DNA of 64,000 nt from Papaver somniferum (Eukaryota; Streptophyta; Magnoliopsida; Ranunculales; Papaveraceae): positions 187,262,813 to 187,326,812 of the forward strand of contig NC_039359.1 of NCBI RefSeq assembly GCF_003573695.1, read 5' to 3'. Made by a program: the position numbers and the translations under genes. Shown in pieces: positions 44,531 to 55,360 of this stretch. How positions within the stretch are numbered: the stretch's first letter is position 1; the number at the start of each line of letters is the position of its first letter. A model generated the notes under the pieces. The model did not search any database, was not told the origin of the DNA, and saw only the letters and a program-made list of their open reading frames with translations.

Positions 44531-45295
44531 CTGAATTTTACATGAAATAATGCTCTGGTGTTGGTTGTTGTCCATGAAAGGCAATCGATGCTGCTAAACA
44601 AGTTAAACCGGGATTTGGGAAGAGCAATTTCATTATTCTGGGAACTATAGAAGGGTAACTTGTGAAAATTATGGAGGAAAGCCTTGCATACCTGGAGTTA
44701 AAAGTGAATGAAAGTGTTTTCAGTCATTATTTTTCTTTCAGTGCATCCATTATGCACTCACTTTCTCAGTATGTATCAGATGTACTGATTTTTTGGTTGT
44801 ATGTGAAGTACTTGAAATTAGTATGTAATAAACCAACACGCCTTGGTTTTTGCTCAAGCTTATGTAATTTTTTATTTCTTTCTTTTCATTGCATCTATTG
44901 CTAATTTTGAAGTTTCCATTGTACACTTTTTTTTGTAGTACAACCAATATACATTTTTATTTTTTTTGCAGTACAACCAATATATACTGAATTTAAACTT
45001 TTTTGTAGTACAATCAATATATACTCTATTCTTTTTGAGTATAACAAATACTAACTGAATTTAAACCAGTACATGTAATTATAGACTTAAACTAATTAAA
45101 GCAGTGCAGCAGATATACACTGAAATTCATCACACACATACATTGAGTGATCACTATAAATTAATGCTCAGATGTAAATTTATTTGAGTTTTAACTGTGT
45201 TTTTTATAACCAATATACATTGTAGTATTTTTTTCATAGTACAACTAATATACACTGCTAGTATTGAGCACCTTTACTTCCATAAGAATGTGGCT

Positions 45296-45474
45296 TTACT
45301 TCCATAAGCGTCCAATGCTTGAAGGGAGGTCCGCGAATGACGATGCTTCGTCTATCTTTTGTAATTGCGCATCACTCAAAGTATATCCACTCAATCTCAT
45401 GTTGGCTACTAAAATATGTAAGTCTTTGAGTCCAGATCTATACAACTTCGTACCAGGTTTTGGCACAACCTTCC
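45296..45474 (-). pseudogene. Possible last exon of an unknown gene (minus strand)
   Basis: After a plausible acceptor (TTTTTGTAG at 45475) the minus strand is open for 59 codons to TAA 45296-45298. The product has protein-like composition (PKPGTKLYRSGLKDLHILVA, then LSGYTLSDAQLQKIDEAS). It sits inside the repeat block. The stop region holds a CTTTACTTCCATAAG microduplication. I do not recognise the family. It may be a captured gene fragment. Confidence 0.35.
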
Positions 45475-46910
45475 CTACAAAAATTTAGTTAATTTTATTT
45501 CAGTGTAGCATTTATACACTGCACAATCATCATGTCTGAAACACAATCATATATGGAAGCATAAACAATGTTACTTAAACACAATCATATATGGAAACAT
45601 AAACACATTCATCAGTATTGGCCTTATGTACTGCATACCCAAAATCATTATCTCATAAACCAACATAATGATTTTATAGTACAAAAGCACTGTTATACCT
45701 CAGTACAACATATATGTATTGGTATGCAGTGAAAAGAAGAAAGAAAAAAAACACACCTCATGTCACTTTTGATTGTTATTCAACAGTTTTTGAGTTATGT
45801 GTACTGAGAAATCTACATGCAAGAAACACAAACAATCTTATATAGAAGCATAATCAATGTTACATAATCAGTACTGGCCTTATGTACTGCATACTCATAT
45901 GCCTAAAACACCCAAAAATCACATGTGAAAGCATAATAATGGTTACTATTCAGTATGTGAGTTATGTACTTGATGTTCATAGGGCTTAAATTCAATGAAA
46001 GCATAAAAGACTTATTTCTTAAGTACTAGAGATATGTAATGGTGGATCATTATCTCATCAACCAAAAATAATAAACAACATATTGATTTTTTTGAGTATA
46101 TAAACAATATAGTGATTTTTTACCTCAGTATTGTATATATGTACTGGTGGATCTATGTGTCAGAAAACAATAAAAACACACAGCGTGTCACTTTGATTGT
46201 TATTCAATCAGTTTTTGAGTTATGTACCCACAAATCTATATGTCAGAAAATACAAACTACAAACACAAACACTAAACGCATGTCACTTATGATGATTTTC
46301 ATCAGATTTTGAGTTATGTACCTCTGATTAAACAGTCAAAATCCAAAAAAAAACATCTTATACGCAGTGATGTATCATATTGGTTAAAATAAATTAGGTT
46401 TTTCCCGTACATCATATATGTACTTCTGATTCATACCTTTTTCTGCTACTGATTTCGATACTCTTTTTTTGTTTGTTTGTTTTTGCTCGCTTATTTGGTT
46501 TTTTGTGTTGGCGATTCTTCATAATCATCTTCTTCTTATATAGGAGCAGTACTATCTTCGTAGATTTAGAAAAAAAATCTTGATTCAATATGGAAAATCG
46601 AAATCTAGGTTTAGAGTTTTGGTTTCTCAAAGATCGGAATCTAGGTTTTTGGTTTGTGATTCCTTGATTGAATCACAAGAATTCTCTTAGAATAGAGAAG
46701 GTAAAGGAAAAACGAAGAGAGACGAAGATAGAAGGTGTTTTTGCTAACCAGTGGGTTCGAACTTCGAATAGAGAGAAGACGTTCACACGTATCATGGAGG
46801 GGCAGCCAGGTCTTTTCCATCTTATGGACCTAAGAATAATATTAATTTTCGGTTGGACCCAGGAATAAATAACTATTTGGGCCTAGGACTAAACAAGAAA
46901 ATTTTCATTA

Positions 46911-49900
46911 TTAATCTCGGAATAAAAGATAGCAAATCAGTTTAATAGCATGTGCATACAAAATACCAAGTACAAATTAACCTGGAAAAGATCTTTTAAC
47001 CATCCATTAGGGGCAACATGGACAACAATGTGACACTGACTCTATTGGAAATATCCACCGGCCACATAATTCAAAATCTGGAAAACCCTTGACGTAAAGA
47101 TTAATTCTTGATGAGCCTTTGTGAAGTACGTGTATTGAGTAATTTTTCTGGTTAAATTTCTAGAATCATGCATGTATATAGCATGATGAATTGCTCTTCT
47201 TTTTTAACACTTGGTTCAGGGTTTTTCTTTTTGTATGGGAAATCTAAATCAAGGTAATTCTATTTGTTCTACTGAAACTTCTCTTTATTGTTTTATTTTG
47301 CAGCAATTCCATTGGCGCTGAGACTGCACTGCACGTGTTCATGCTATACATGAAGGTCAAGTAGTTACTGCAGAAAGGAATATAGCTGAACATATTTTGC
47401 AGTTAAGCAGTAATTATTGACATGTTAAGTTTTTTATTATTTTCTTGCATCCACTGACATGCATTAGCCTACACTAAAAAATTTATGCAATGACACACTA
47501 AAATCAATCAACATTTCTGTTTTTTACGTTTATAAAGATGTTGGTCAAATTTCCAGTTTGTATGATGTCTTATATTGTATTATAACTGTAAAATAGTTGT
47601 GAAGTATGGTTTGTAGAGGTATTAGATTTAATTAGAAAGTCATACTATGTCCATCAACGTCTTTATCCAGCTGGTATATATTTGTTTATAGTAATACCGA
47701 ATAGAATACCCCTATTTCTGTGGACCGGAGGGACTCGACTGAAAGGAGAGGAACTTACCTGCTCTTCTTGAATTGATTCCGGTGAACTGGGTTCATTTTC
47801 CGAAGGATAATTTTACTAGCCTTTGGTGGATATACAAGATTGGATATTGGAAATTCTGGTCCCCGATAAATTTAAGCAAGGTTTGTTGTTTCGGATCAAT
47901 GGCTTTTGTTTAGTTTAGTCAAACTTTTATGATTTGTGGGTGTGTTGGGGTTCAAAATCTTTGTAATCCAGGGCTATATATTGAGTTTACTTCTTCCACA
48001 AATATTAGGCGGATTAAAATGGGTAACAATCACAAATGAGGATGGTTGCAGTGTAATGTCTCTTACCTATCTAACTCTTCTTATTTATTGTTATTATTTT
48101 TTTTAATGTGTGTTATTTGATTAATCTCAGGGTCCCTTTGGTTTTATGATATACCGATATTTAGGAATGTGAGGGGCGTTCACAATTGATCGTCTTGCAA
48201 ACACTCATTAATTTATATGGACTGCTTTTTGTTTGCAGAATATGTACACCACATTGGTTAATGTAATCTCATATTCGCTGCATGGTAAGATTTGATTTAG
48301 ATTTAGTCTTTTCTTGACTACAGTTTAGATTTTGATCTCCACACATCAAACTGTAATTGGTGAACTTGGTTCTTGAAAATCTTTTCTAGCTTGACTTCAG
48401 TTTTTGAAAATAGCAATATATATAAAAATATAGTTATTGTGTTTAGTTTTCATTGTCAAGGGTATATAAAACAGTCATACGCATCTCGAATTGATATTTC
48501 ATTGTGTATTAAGCATTTACAACAAAAAGTCCATTCGGGATATTGAAGTCTTTATAAACTATGCATATAAACCATGGTGGGACGACCAAAGCTTATCCAG
48601 TTTTTCAACAAGACGCTCTCACTACATGGGAACCTGAAAAAAAAAGCTCTATATATACCTCAAGAATTAGTAGTGAACAAAGTGCCAAGGACCAGATATA
48701 TTTATCAATGAAAGTCCAAGTCAATCATTGTGCTACATCAAAAATAATTAATTTCTTAACATTTGAAATCATATATTTAGGCTTTAGTGCTTATTCTTAA
48801 AAATAAATTGATATTAGATTCGTCTTCCCAGACATAAGATTGAGCAAAGCTTTAATTCCTCAAATTGGACATTATACAATTACTAACTATGTTATTTTCG
48901 GATGCACAAATTAAATATATTCTCACCATAGTTTGGTTACCAAATGATATCAAAGTTTCGTACTTTTCATATCGGCATGCAAATGTGAAATATTTAAAAT
49001 ATTGTGGAAAATATTCCAGTGCATCTGGACAACGGAAGCGGGGCGAACAAAATTAGCTGATCCAATCGGCCCCGACACGTAGCACGGGTTGTGTCTTTTC
49101 ATAATAAGAACCATTCCATCTTTGTCGATAGTCATTTTTATCATTAAAACAAATTTTAGCAATAGGTGTTAAATAGATACTCAAAAGGAGTCTGATGATG
49201 GCTTCGTAGACAACTACAAAGCTAGGCTGGTAGTTAGGGCTTTAAATTAACAGGTGAAGAATCCTTTGTCTTAGATGCGTTCAGGCCACGCACAAAATGT
49301 ACACATCGCATTTTTATATTTTTACACGTATATAACTTAAAAATCTTCCCCCACCCCCAAATCCCTTTATTGTTTTACTTTTGAGAAAAGTTGGAAGTTA
49401 ACAACACAGTAAAGACGGTTGTTTTAGAAATGCTTTTCTACTTTATAAAACGTGTCAACATATAATTATCGGTCCGACCCACAATGAAAAAATCTCAGAT
49501 ACTTTGAAAAGATTGAATTCATATTTGACGTTTCTGGTTTTCTATCTAACGAATTTTTTTGCTCATCTAGCCACATCAAAAGCAGGCCATGAGACTATAC
49601 TGTGATATTAGGAATTTGGACGATAACTGGAAAAGAGATGGATAAGCAAATCCAAGAAAGAAAGAAAAAAATGTTGGGAAGGAATTACCACATCCAACTC
49701 TTGCTCCGGCATTTCCATAATACCAGTAATTTTGCTTCGTGTCCACCTGTAACATCAGTTACATGATTAGTTATAACTCTGGAAATCAAGTGGTTTTCTA
49801 GAAGCACATGCATGTACGAACATGTACAAAAAAATAAAAAAGAGGAAAAGAAAGGAAAATATTCCGAGAAATTGTCATCACTAAAATTTCTGAAAGTTTT

Positions 49901-50965
49901 CAAATTCATACTAAACATGTAGCTTCCTCCGTTGCTCTCTTTCTCATTAATGATTCATTCACGATATGAGAAGATACAAATAAATCGGTAACAACTTAAA
50001 ATCAAATTTCATTCTGATTAAAGAACATGCCTCTGAATAGGTCAAACTTAAAAGCATACAAACATTATATTCATGATTGTAATCCTCAAAAAAAAACACA
50101 AAAAACCCCAAGAAAAATCTCATGATTGTTTTTTTCTCTTTCGGTCATCAGTTTCATGGGTTCGGCTTTAAATTGCTTATATATTAAAGAGTTTTGTAAG
50201 AGATATATAGTGCATACCTCTTCTAAAGTCATCGATATAAGCATGCGCAACAACTGTCCTGCCAAGAATTGGATGCTTCCTGCTTAGTGGAATATGCAGT
50301 TCGACAAGGGAAAAAAATGAGAATAGAATTGTGTAAAATTTAAAATGGGTGTAATAAGAAATAAATTATAATACATGGGTATCTTTAACATAAACACTGA
50401 TTTGATAAAGAAAATTTTATATAATAAGTTTCATTTGTGGATCTTATATATAAAGTGCAGCGGAACGATTTCGATGTTTTAATGAACTCTTATTTGGTGC
50501 GGCGGTAAATGGGTTTTAAAGTATGAAAATGACTGCATTTTTAGTTTATGTTTAAACATATGGCTTTTTTCTTTTCAATTCTTTATGCTTATAGTTGTTT
50601 TTCAAGGATTTTAAGTAGTATCACGTGGATTATTACAGAAAACAACAAAATGTACAACATTAATAATATGGTCTCCGGACTATATTTTTTTTAGAAAGAT
50701 CAATTAATATCTCATTTAGTGTTAAATACATTGGAAGATGAAATGCAGGTTTCAAAAATCTGCCCCTTACAATTCCAAGTTTGGAACGCGAGGTCTATGT
50801 TCTGATAATAGATTAGCACCTAACCCATTGCTCAAGCCATGAAATATACCCTACATAATAACCATTTTCTAAACAAACCTTGGAAATGCATAAATACGAG
50901 GGAGGTCTCTATTTTTTTGTGGAGGAGCCTATGAAGGAGTTGCGATCGATACATCATTTAAACAT
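46911..50965. other. AT-rich interval with two faint exon-like openings
   Basis: 47304-47420 (plus) follows an acceptor (TTTTGCAG) and, after one TGA at 47319, reads 32 protein-like codons with GQVVTAERNIAEHILQLSS. 47760-47872 (minus) ends at a donor (CAG|GTAAGT) and reads SKIILRKMNPVHRNQFKKS. Neither is identified, and they are on opposite strands. The rest shows nothing. Confidence 0.25.
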
Positions 50966-51185
50966 ACGTGGTTCGGCTCCAAGGGCATAACTCAGTGGTA
51001 TTCCATCAACTCCAGTAAGGAGCGGTCAAGTGTTCAATCCCCCACTGTAAAGGTTTTTATTTAAATTAGTTGTATAGAGAAGTTTGGTGGGGTTGGGTCT
51101 GGAAGTAGGGCCATTCCTACCGGATGGATTTGGGTAAGAGTCCTGGTTAGGATTTAGCCTAGCCAAAAAGCGGAAAAAAACAAAC
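50966..51185 (+). mobile_element. tRNA-derived SINE
   Basis: 220 bp with a pol III A-box-like sequence (GCATAACTCAGTGGTA, 50985-51000), a B-box-like sequence (GTGTTCAATCC, 51030-51040) about 35 bases later, a tRNA-unrelated body and an A-rich tail (GGAAAAAAACAAAC). AAACAT flanks both sides (50960-50965 and 51186-51191). No acceptor-stem pairing or CCA-ready 3' end exists, so it is not a tRNA gene. Confidence 0.7.
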
Positions 51186-51518
51186 AAACATGATTTCGTT
51201 ATCCAAAAATCTGAACCAACAACAACGTAGCACGTTGGAGAATTGGAAGAATCCCACGTTCAATGATTTTCATAAGACATATTATGAGTTGCGAAGTTTG
51301 TAAAAAAAAATAGAGTTCAAGCTAATGTTATATCGATTGTTCTTGGTTAAAATGTCTCACAAAACCATACCCTATAAATCATCGATTCCTTAAAAGGCGA
51401 ATTTTTTTCTGTGATGATCTGCACATATTAGAGAACATCTTCCTCTTACTCTTAGATATTTTTCAAGTGGCACATGTTGTCCAATATAATGATGCGGGTA
51501 TATGATATGTGATTGGGT

Positions 51519-51582
51519 ATAACATGCACGATTTCATTTTAAAATTCATTATAACATGCACGATTTCATTTTAAAATTAATG
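51519..51582. repeat. 32-bp tandem duplication
   Basis: ATAACATGCACGATTTCATT plus the next 12 bases is repeated once with one mismatch. A simple local duplication. Confidence 0.9.
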
Positions 51583-52332
51583 GTTCCCATAAATTAACTC
51601 AATGTAATTAAGTTTAAATATTTACTTATTATATAAGGGTATCCAACTCTCACCTCATAATGCACGAAATCAAGGAATCATTTGTGAGTAAAAATATATT
51701 AAACAAAATCATTCACCCATTTAATGGTTTTTTATTTTTTAGCATGGTGGAACTTACGTCCATTGACTAAACAATTTACTCCATATATGAACGGCCTGGA
51801 TAGAGCTACGAAAGTGTTTAATTTGTGAACGAGATATTCGTGATTAAGCTATTGATTTTTGAACGCATCATAAAAAATTATCAGATAATTTCGAGTTATT
51901 GTAGGTCTATGGAATTCTTTTGAGAAACTTAAAGGTGGATCTATCCAAAAAGGGTGTAAAAGAAGTGCACTTAGAGATACTGAACAAATGGCTCAACATG
52001 CCCCTTGAAAAAGAGGTTGAACAAAATGCTTAGTCCCGAGAAATTATAATAAAAAGCCAAATCAATCATCTGCTAATTTTATCATTTGAAATCATGTTCA
52101 GGTTATTTGGGTTTTGGTTGGTTGGTTATTTGTTAAATATCTTTGATGTTGGATTCATTTTTTTTAAACATACGGAAGAAATTAATGATTATATCTTTGA
52201 TGTTGTTTTAATTGTTTTAGTTGGGCATGTGACAATAAATATCTATTCGTTATTTTCTTGCACAAATGCACTTTTGCATAATATTAGTTAGTGGGAAAAA
52301 TGATGTAGAAAACCATAAAATTTTATAAATCA

Positions 52333-53101
52333 CAGGGGTGTATTGGATTAGGATTTATATGGATATTTAACAATCCTAAAAACTCCTAGGTATTCAATTA
52401 AGATATGTAAGGAATCATTAAATATCCATGGTATTCAATTAGGATTGTTTTAGATTCCATAATATCCTAGGTATTCAATTTATTTAAGATTTCTTAGGAT
52501 AGTTAAGGGACAAGATATATATGGATGCTTATGGATATTTGTAGGAAAAATATGTATGTCATTATCTCATATCAATCTTAACCCAAATCACAAGAGTTTC
52601 ATGGATTCTTATGGACATTTATTTTTTATCACAACATGCTATATTTTTCAACACCACCACCACTACAAACCACCACCACCACCATACACCACAAACCAAC
52701 CCAAGCACAACCACCACCATCGACCACCGCCTCCATCACCAACAATTTTCACTCCACCACCATCACCGCCACACACCAACCACCACCGCCCACGCCCACC
52801 ACCATCACCGCCACCGCCACCATCACACATACCAACCACTACCGCCCACCACCACCCCCACTTTTGGATATATTTTTTTGAAGGGAATCATAATGGCCTT
52901 GGTTTTTTCAAATATATTAATAATTGGTAATATACTTCAATTTTTAAAAAGCAAACTACTCCCAAGACAATTTATTATAATCCAGAATCATGTATCTATA
53001 AGAATCTTGAAGATTCTTTAAGAAACATTATACATTCATTAGATTCCGGGAAAACTAATATCTAATTTTATCTAGATAAATCCTGATCCAATGTACCCCT
53101 G
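52333..53101. mobile_element. MITE-like element with CCA-rich core
   Basis: 769 bp with terminal inverted repeats of about 27 bp: CAGGGGTGTATTGGATTAGG on the left against CAGGGGTACATTGGATCAGG on the right. Flanks are TCA and TTA, compatible with a decayed 3-bp TWA duplication of the PIF/Harbinger type, but this is not firm. The words GGTATTCAATTA(A/G)G repeat near the left end. The core (52645-52865) is a CCA/CAC-rich tract. It encodes no transposase. Confidence 0.6.
52645..52865 (+). repeat. CCA/CAC trinucleotide-rich tract
   Basis: An imperfect CCA-type microsatellite of about 220 bp. It makes long Pro/His/Thr-rich openings in all three plus frames, which are artefacts of composition. Confidence 0.9.
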
Positions 53102-53894
53102 TTAGTTGCGTAACAAGATATAATTTTTGTAATTTTACAAATCATATTTGCAATGATTTTCGTGTGACCGTAATTTAAAACTCAGGTTTTACAGTAAAAT
53201 TAGCATTTTTGATTTGCTTTGTTCTTTCATAGTTTTACTATGAATGAGAAGATTTACTATTTCTTAGTGCACAAGTATAATTACAATGAGAATATTTTTA
53301 TATTATATTATATTATATTACATACATAAATTAGATATCTCCATAGTATATTGAATATCCAAGGGTATCAAACTTTTTTATTAATTAAAAAATAATATAT
53401 TAATCAATTTTTTTTAATGCTCTAATGCATTTGGGCGACGGGGCGGGGCACGGATTACACACCAGTAAAACATAAAATAGAAGACAAGAACCTTACGAGA
53501 TAAAATGCAATAAATCTAATGAAAACAAGCATGAACCTAACACTATAAATATGTGAATTAAACACTTATCACTCATCAAGTTACTGATTCAGATAGTTCC
53601 TAATTACCTAAATTTATTTTCTAAATAAGGTCGTCCTGAAAAAGAGCAATTTCATCTCCTAGAAAAAGAACTCATCATATTAGGTACATCTAGGGTTTCG
53701 TTTTAGTCTTATAGGCTTAAAGAAATCTAGATGTACGTACTAGCTTAGTCCTATGGGCTTAAAGATACATATGGAGTATGATGTCCATATTCCGTCATTT
53801 TTTGTCCACCTTATTAAAGATTAAGGAAATGAAATCTTTTGTTGCGAGTAACCGTACGCTTTTGTGGCTGCATAACTGCAAGGACTTTGTTGAA
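53102..53894. other. AT-rich interval, nothing supported
   Basis: Contains a TATTA microsatellite (about 53300-53320) and a short GGGGCGGGGC word at 53439-53448 like those in the next element. No gene seen. Confidence 0.5.
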
Positions 53895-54700
53895 AATAAC
53901 TTCAGAGTAGGGAGAGTCATGGGACGGGTATGTCAATTCCAGTCACTGCTCCAATTGTAAAAAGATACCCATATCCTCCCCACTATCCACATGAATTGGG
54001 GCGGATAGGATATGCGTATCCATAACTTTAAGTTAATATATGATTCAAACAACAATAATAACCTAAAAACAAAAATCTCAAATTCAAGAATTCTCCTTAA
54101 AATGAACAAAGATAATAATTGCTCCATATACGACTATCAGTAATCTTTATACTTCTTAATTCATTATTATTAAGCATTTTCAACCACGTTAACCATCTTG
54201 TCGTCTACTTCAATATTTTTTATTAACTCATGGATAATGTGTCTTATCATTTATTAGTGCAAAAGAGTGAAAGTGATGAATAAACACCAACGATTATGAG
54301 TATAATAAATGAAAGAATGGCTCGGCTAAATGATGAAAATATCTTATCCAACTGAATCTTAACAAACACAATCAAGAAAAACAACATTAATTCGCATATA
54401 ATCCAAAATATGACTGACTATTAAAAATCAATAGTCTACTAATCAACATAGAAGTTTAGAGTTATAAAGAAATACCTTATACCTTGAAACGCTTAACGAA
54501 CACAAAAAAATACCAAGTAAATACGATATAAATTTTTATGTAAAAGACTGAATCCTAGAATATGAAAGCTACGGGGCGGGGACGTTGAATCTCATCCACA
54601 ACCCATACCCGCAATGGCAATTTCGGGTATCATCCATACCCGAATCCGTTCGCGTTTGTGTGGGTAAAACCCTGCCCAAACGGGATGAGTACTGATACAA
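53895..54700. repeat. Repeat with GC-rich facing ends
   Basis: The left part (53915-54020) has GGGACGGGTATG, GATACCCATATCCTCCCC and GGGGCGGATAGGATATG. The right part (54571-54690) has GGGGCGGGGACG, CCCATACCCGC and CATACCCGAATCCG. The words face each other across an AT-rich middle, as in some hAT-type non-autonomous plant repeats. No duplication of the target was found, so the class is open. Confidence 0.35.
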
Positions 54701-54701
54701 G

Positions 54702-55132
54702 TGTATCCGTACTCCTTTAGGGAACTTAGTTAACCTCAAGATAAGTTGAGGGAAGAATCCTATTCTAGGCAGAATTCCTAGTTAGGGAAGAGTTTTGTTT
54801 TAGGCAATACTCTTAGTTTAGGAAATAGATTCCTAATAGAAGTCCTTGGTCGGCTGAGTACGATGAAGGCTATAAATAGATGGCTTTGGATAATAGCTAA
54901 GCACACAGAAAACCTAGATAAGTTTGTGAGACAATTATTTGTTGTAAAAGCAAGCTTAGAAAACAGTTTAGGGTTAACTACTGTTTAGAGAGATTGTGAG
55001 TGTAAGAAAGAGAGAATTGTAAATCGTTTTCTTATTCATAATCTAAAGAAGATAAATTTCTTCGAATCACCACATGTGTTCTGTTTTCTAAGTTTCTCGT
55101 CTATTATATTCTGAATTCCGCCTTTACAGTAA
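54702..55132 (+). repeat. LTR-like fragment, copia type
   Basis: It begins TGATACAAGTGTATCC, has a TATA box in GGCTATAAATAG (about 54870), a 5'-leader-like AT/purine stretch and ends TTCCGCCTTTACA. No matching target duplications or clear primer site follow, only a weak AAGTATAGAGAT near 55143. Probably a decayed LTR, with a coding remnant downstream. Confidence 0.4.
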
Positions 55133-55213
55133 TAGCTACCAAAGTATAGAGATCATATGTATCAAGTTGACATCACGAGAAAGGTTAGTTTTTAGGGTAA
55201 ATCCCTATAGTTT

Positions 55214-55360
55214 ATGGTTTTCACTAGATCTCTCTACATAAAGCTTGGTGAGGTACTCGAGAAGCTAGAAGACGTTAAGAAAACAAGGGGATCAAGTATG
55301 ACAAAGTCAGATGATGATCCTAAGGAAGGCTGTAGATGGTGGATTTTCGACAAGGGTTAA
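55214..55360 (+). pseudogene. Short coding remnant after the LTR-like fragment
   Basis: ATG 55214 to TAA 55358-55360, 48 codons. It is charged and protein-like (LGEVLEKLEDVKKTRGSS, then a Cys-Arg-Trp-Trp segment). Its place 80 bases after an LTR-like sequence suggests the truncated N-terminus of a retrotransposon gag, but no domain is recognisable. Confidence 0.3.

Larger units (their letters stand above)
41310..46910. repeat. Structured 5.6-kb block of diverged repeats
   Basis: The block opens with GCAGGTCCA...AGAGGTCCATAATT and closes with TTATGGACCTAAG...GGCCTAGGACTAAAC, so AGGTCCATA-like words face each other at the two ends. Inside, the words TATGTACTG, CAGTACATATATG and relatives recur dozens of times, mainly one way in the left half and the other way in the right half. 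Two clear direct duplications occur in the left half (42017/42215 and 43447/44220). The family is not recognised. A large non-autonomous DNA transposon is one possibility. Confidence 0.4.

Noticed and set aside
42000..46400. CRISPR-like array of short repeats
   Set aside because: Spacing is irregular, words are palindromic AT-rich variants and the genome is a plant.
50985..51040. tRNA gene
   Set aside because: A and B boxes are present, but there is no cloverleaf acceptor stem and an A-rich tail with target duplication follows, as in a SINE.
52556..53021. Pro/His-rich protein gene
   Set aside because: All three frames are open over the CCA tract and none has coding features outside it. It lies in a MITE-like element.
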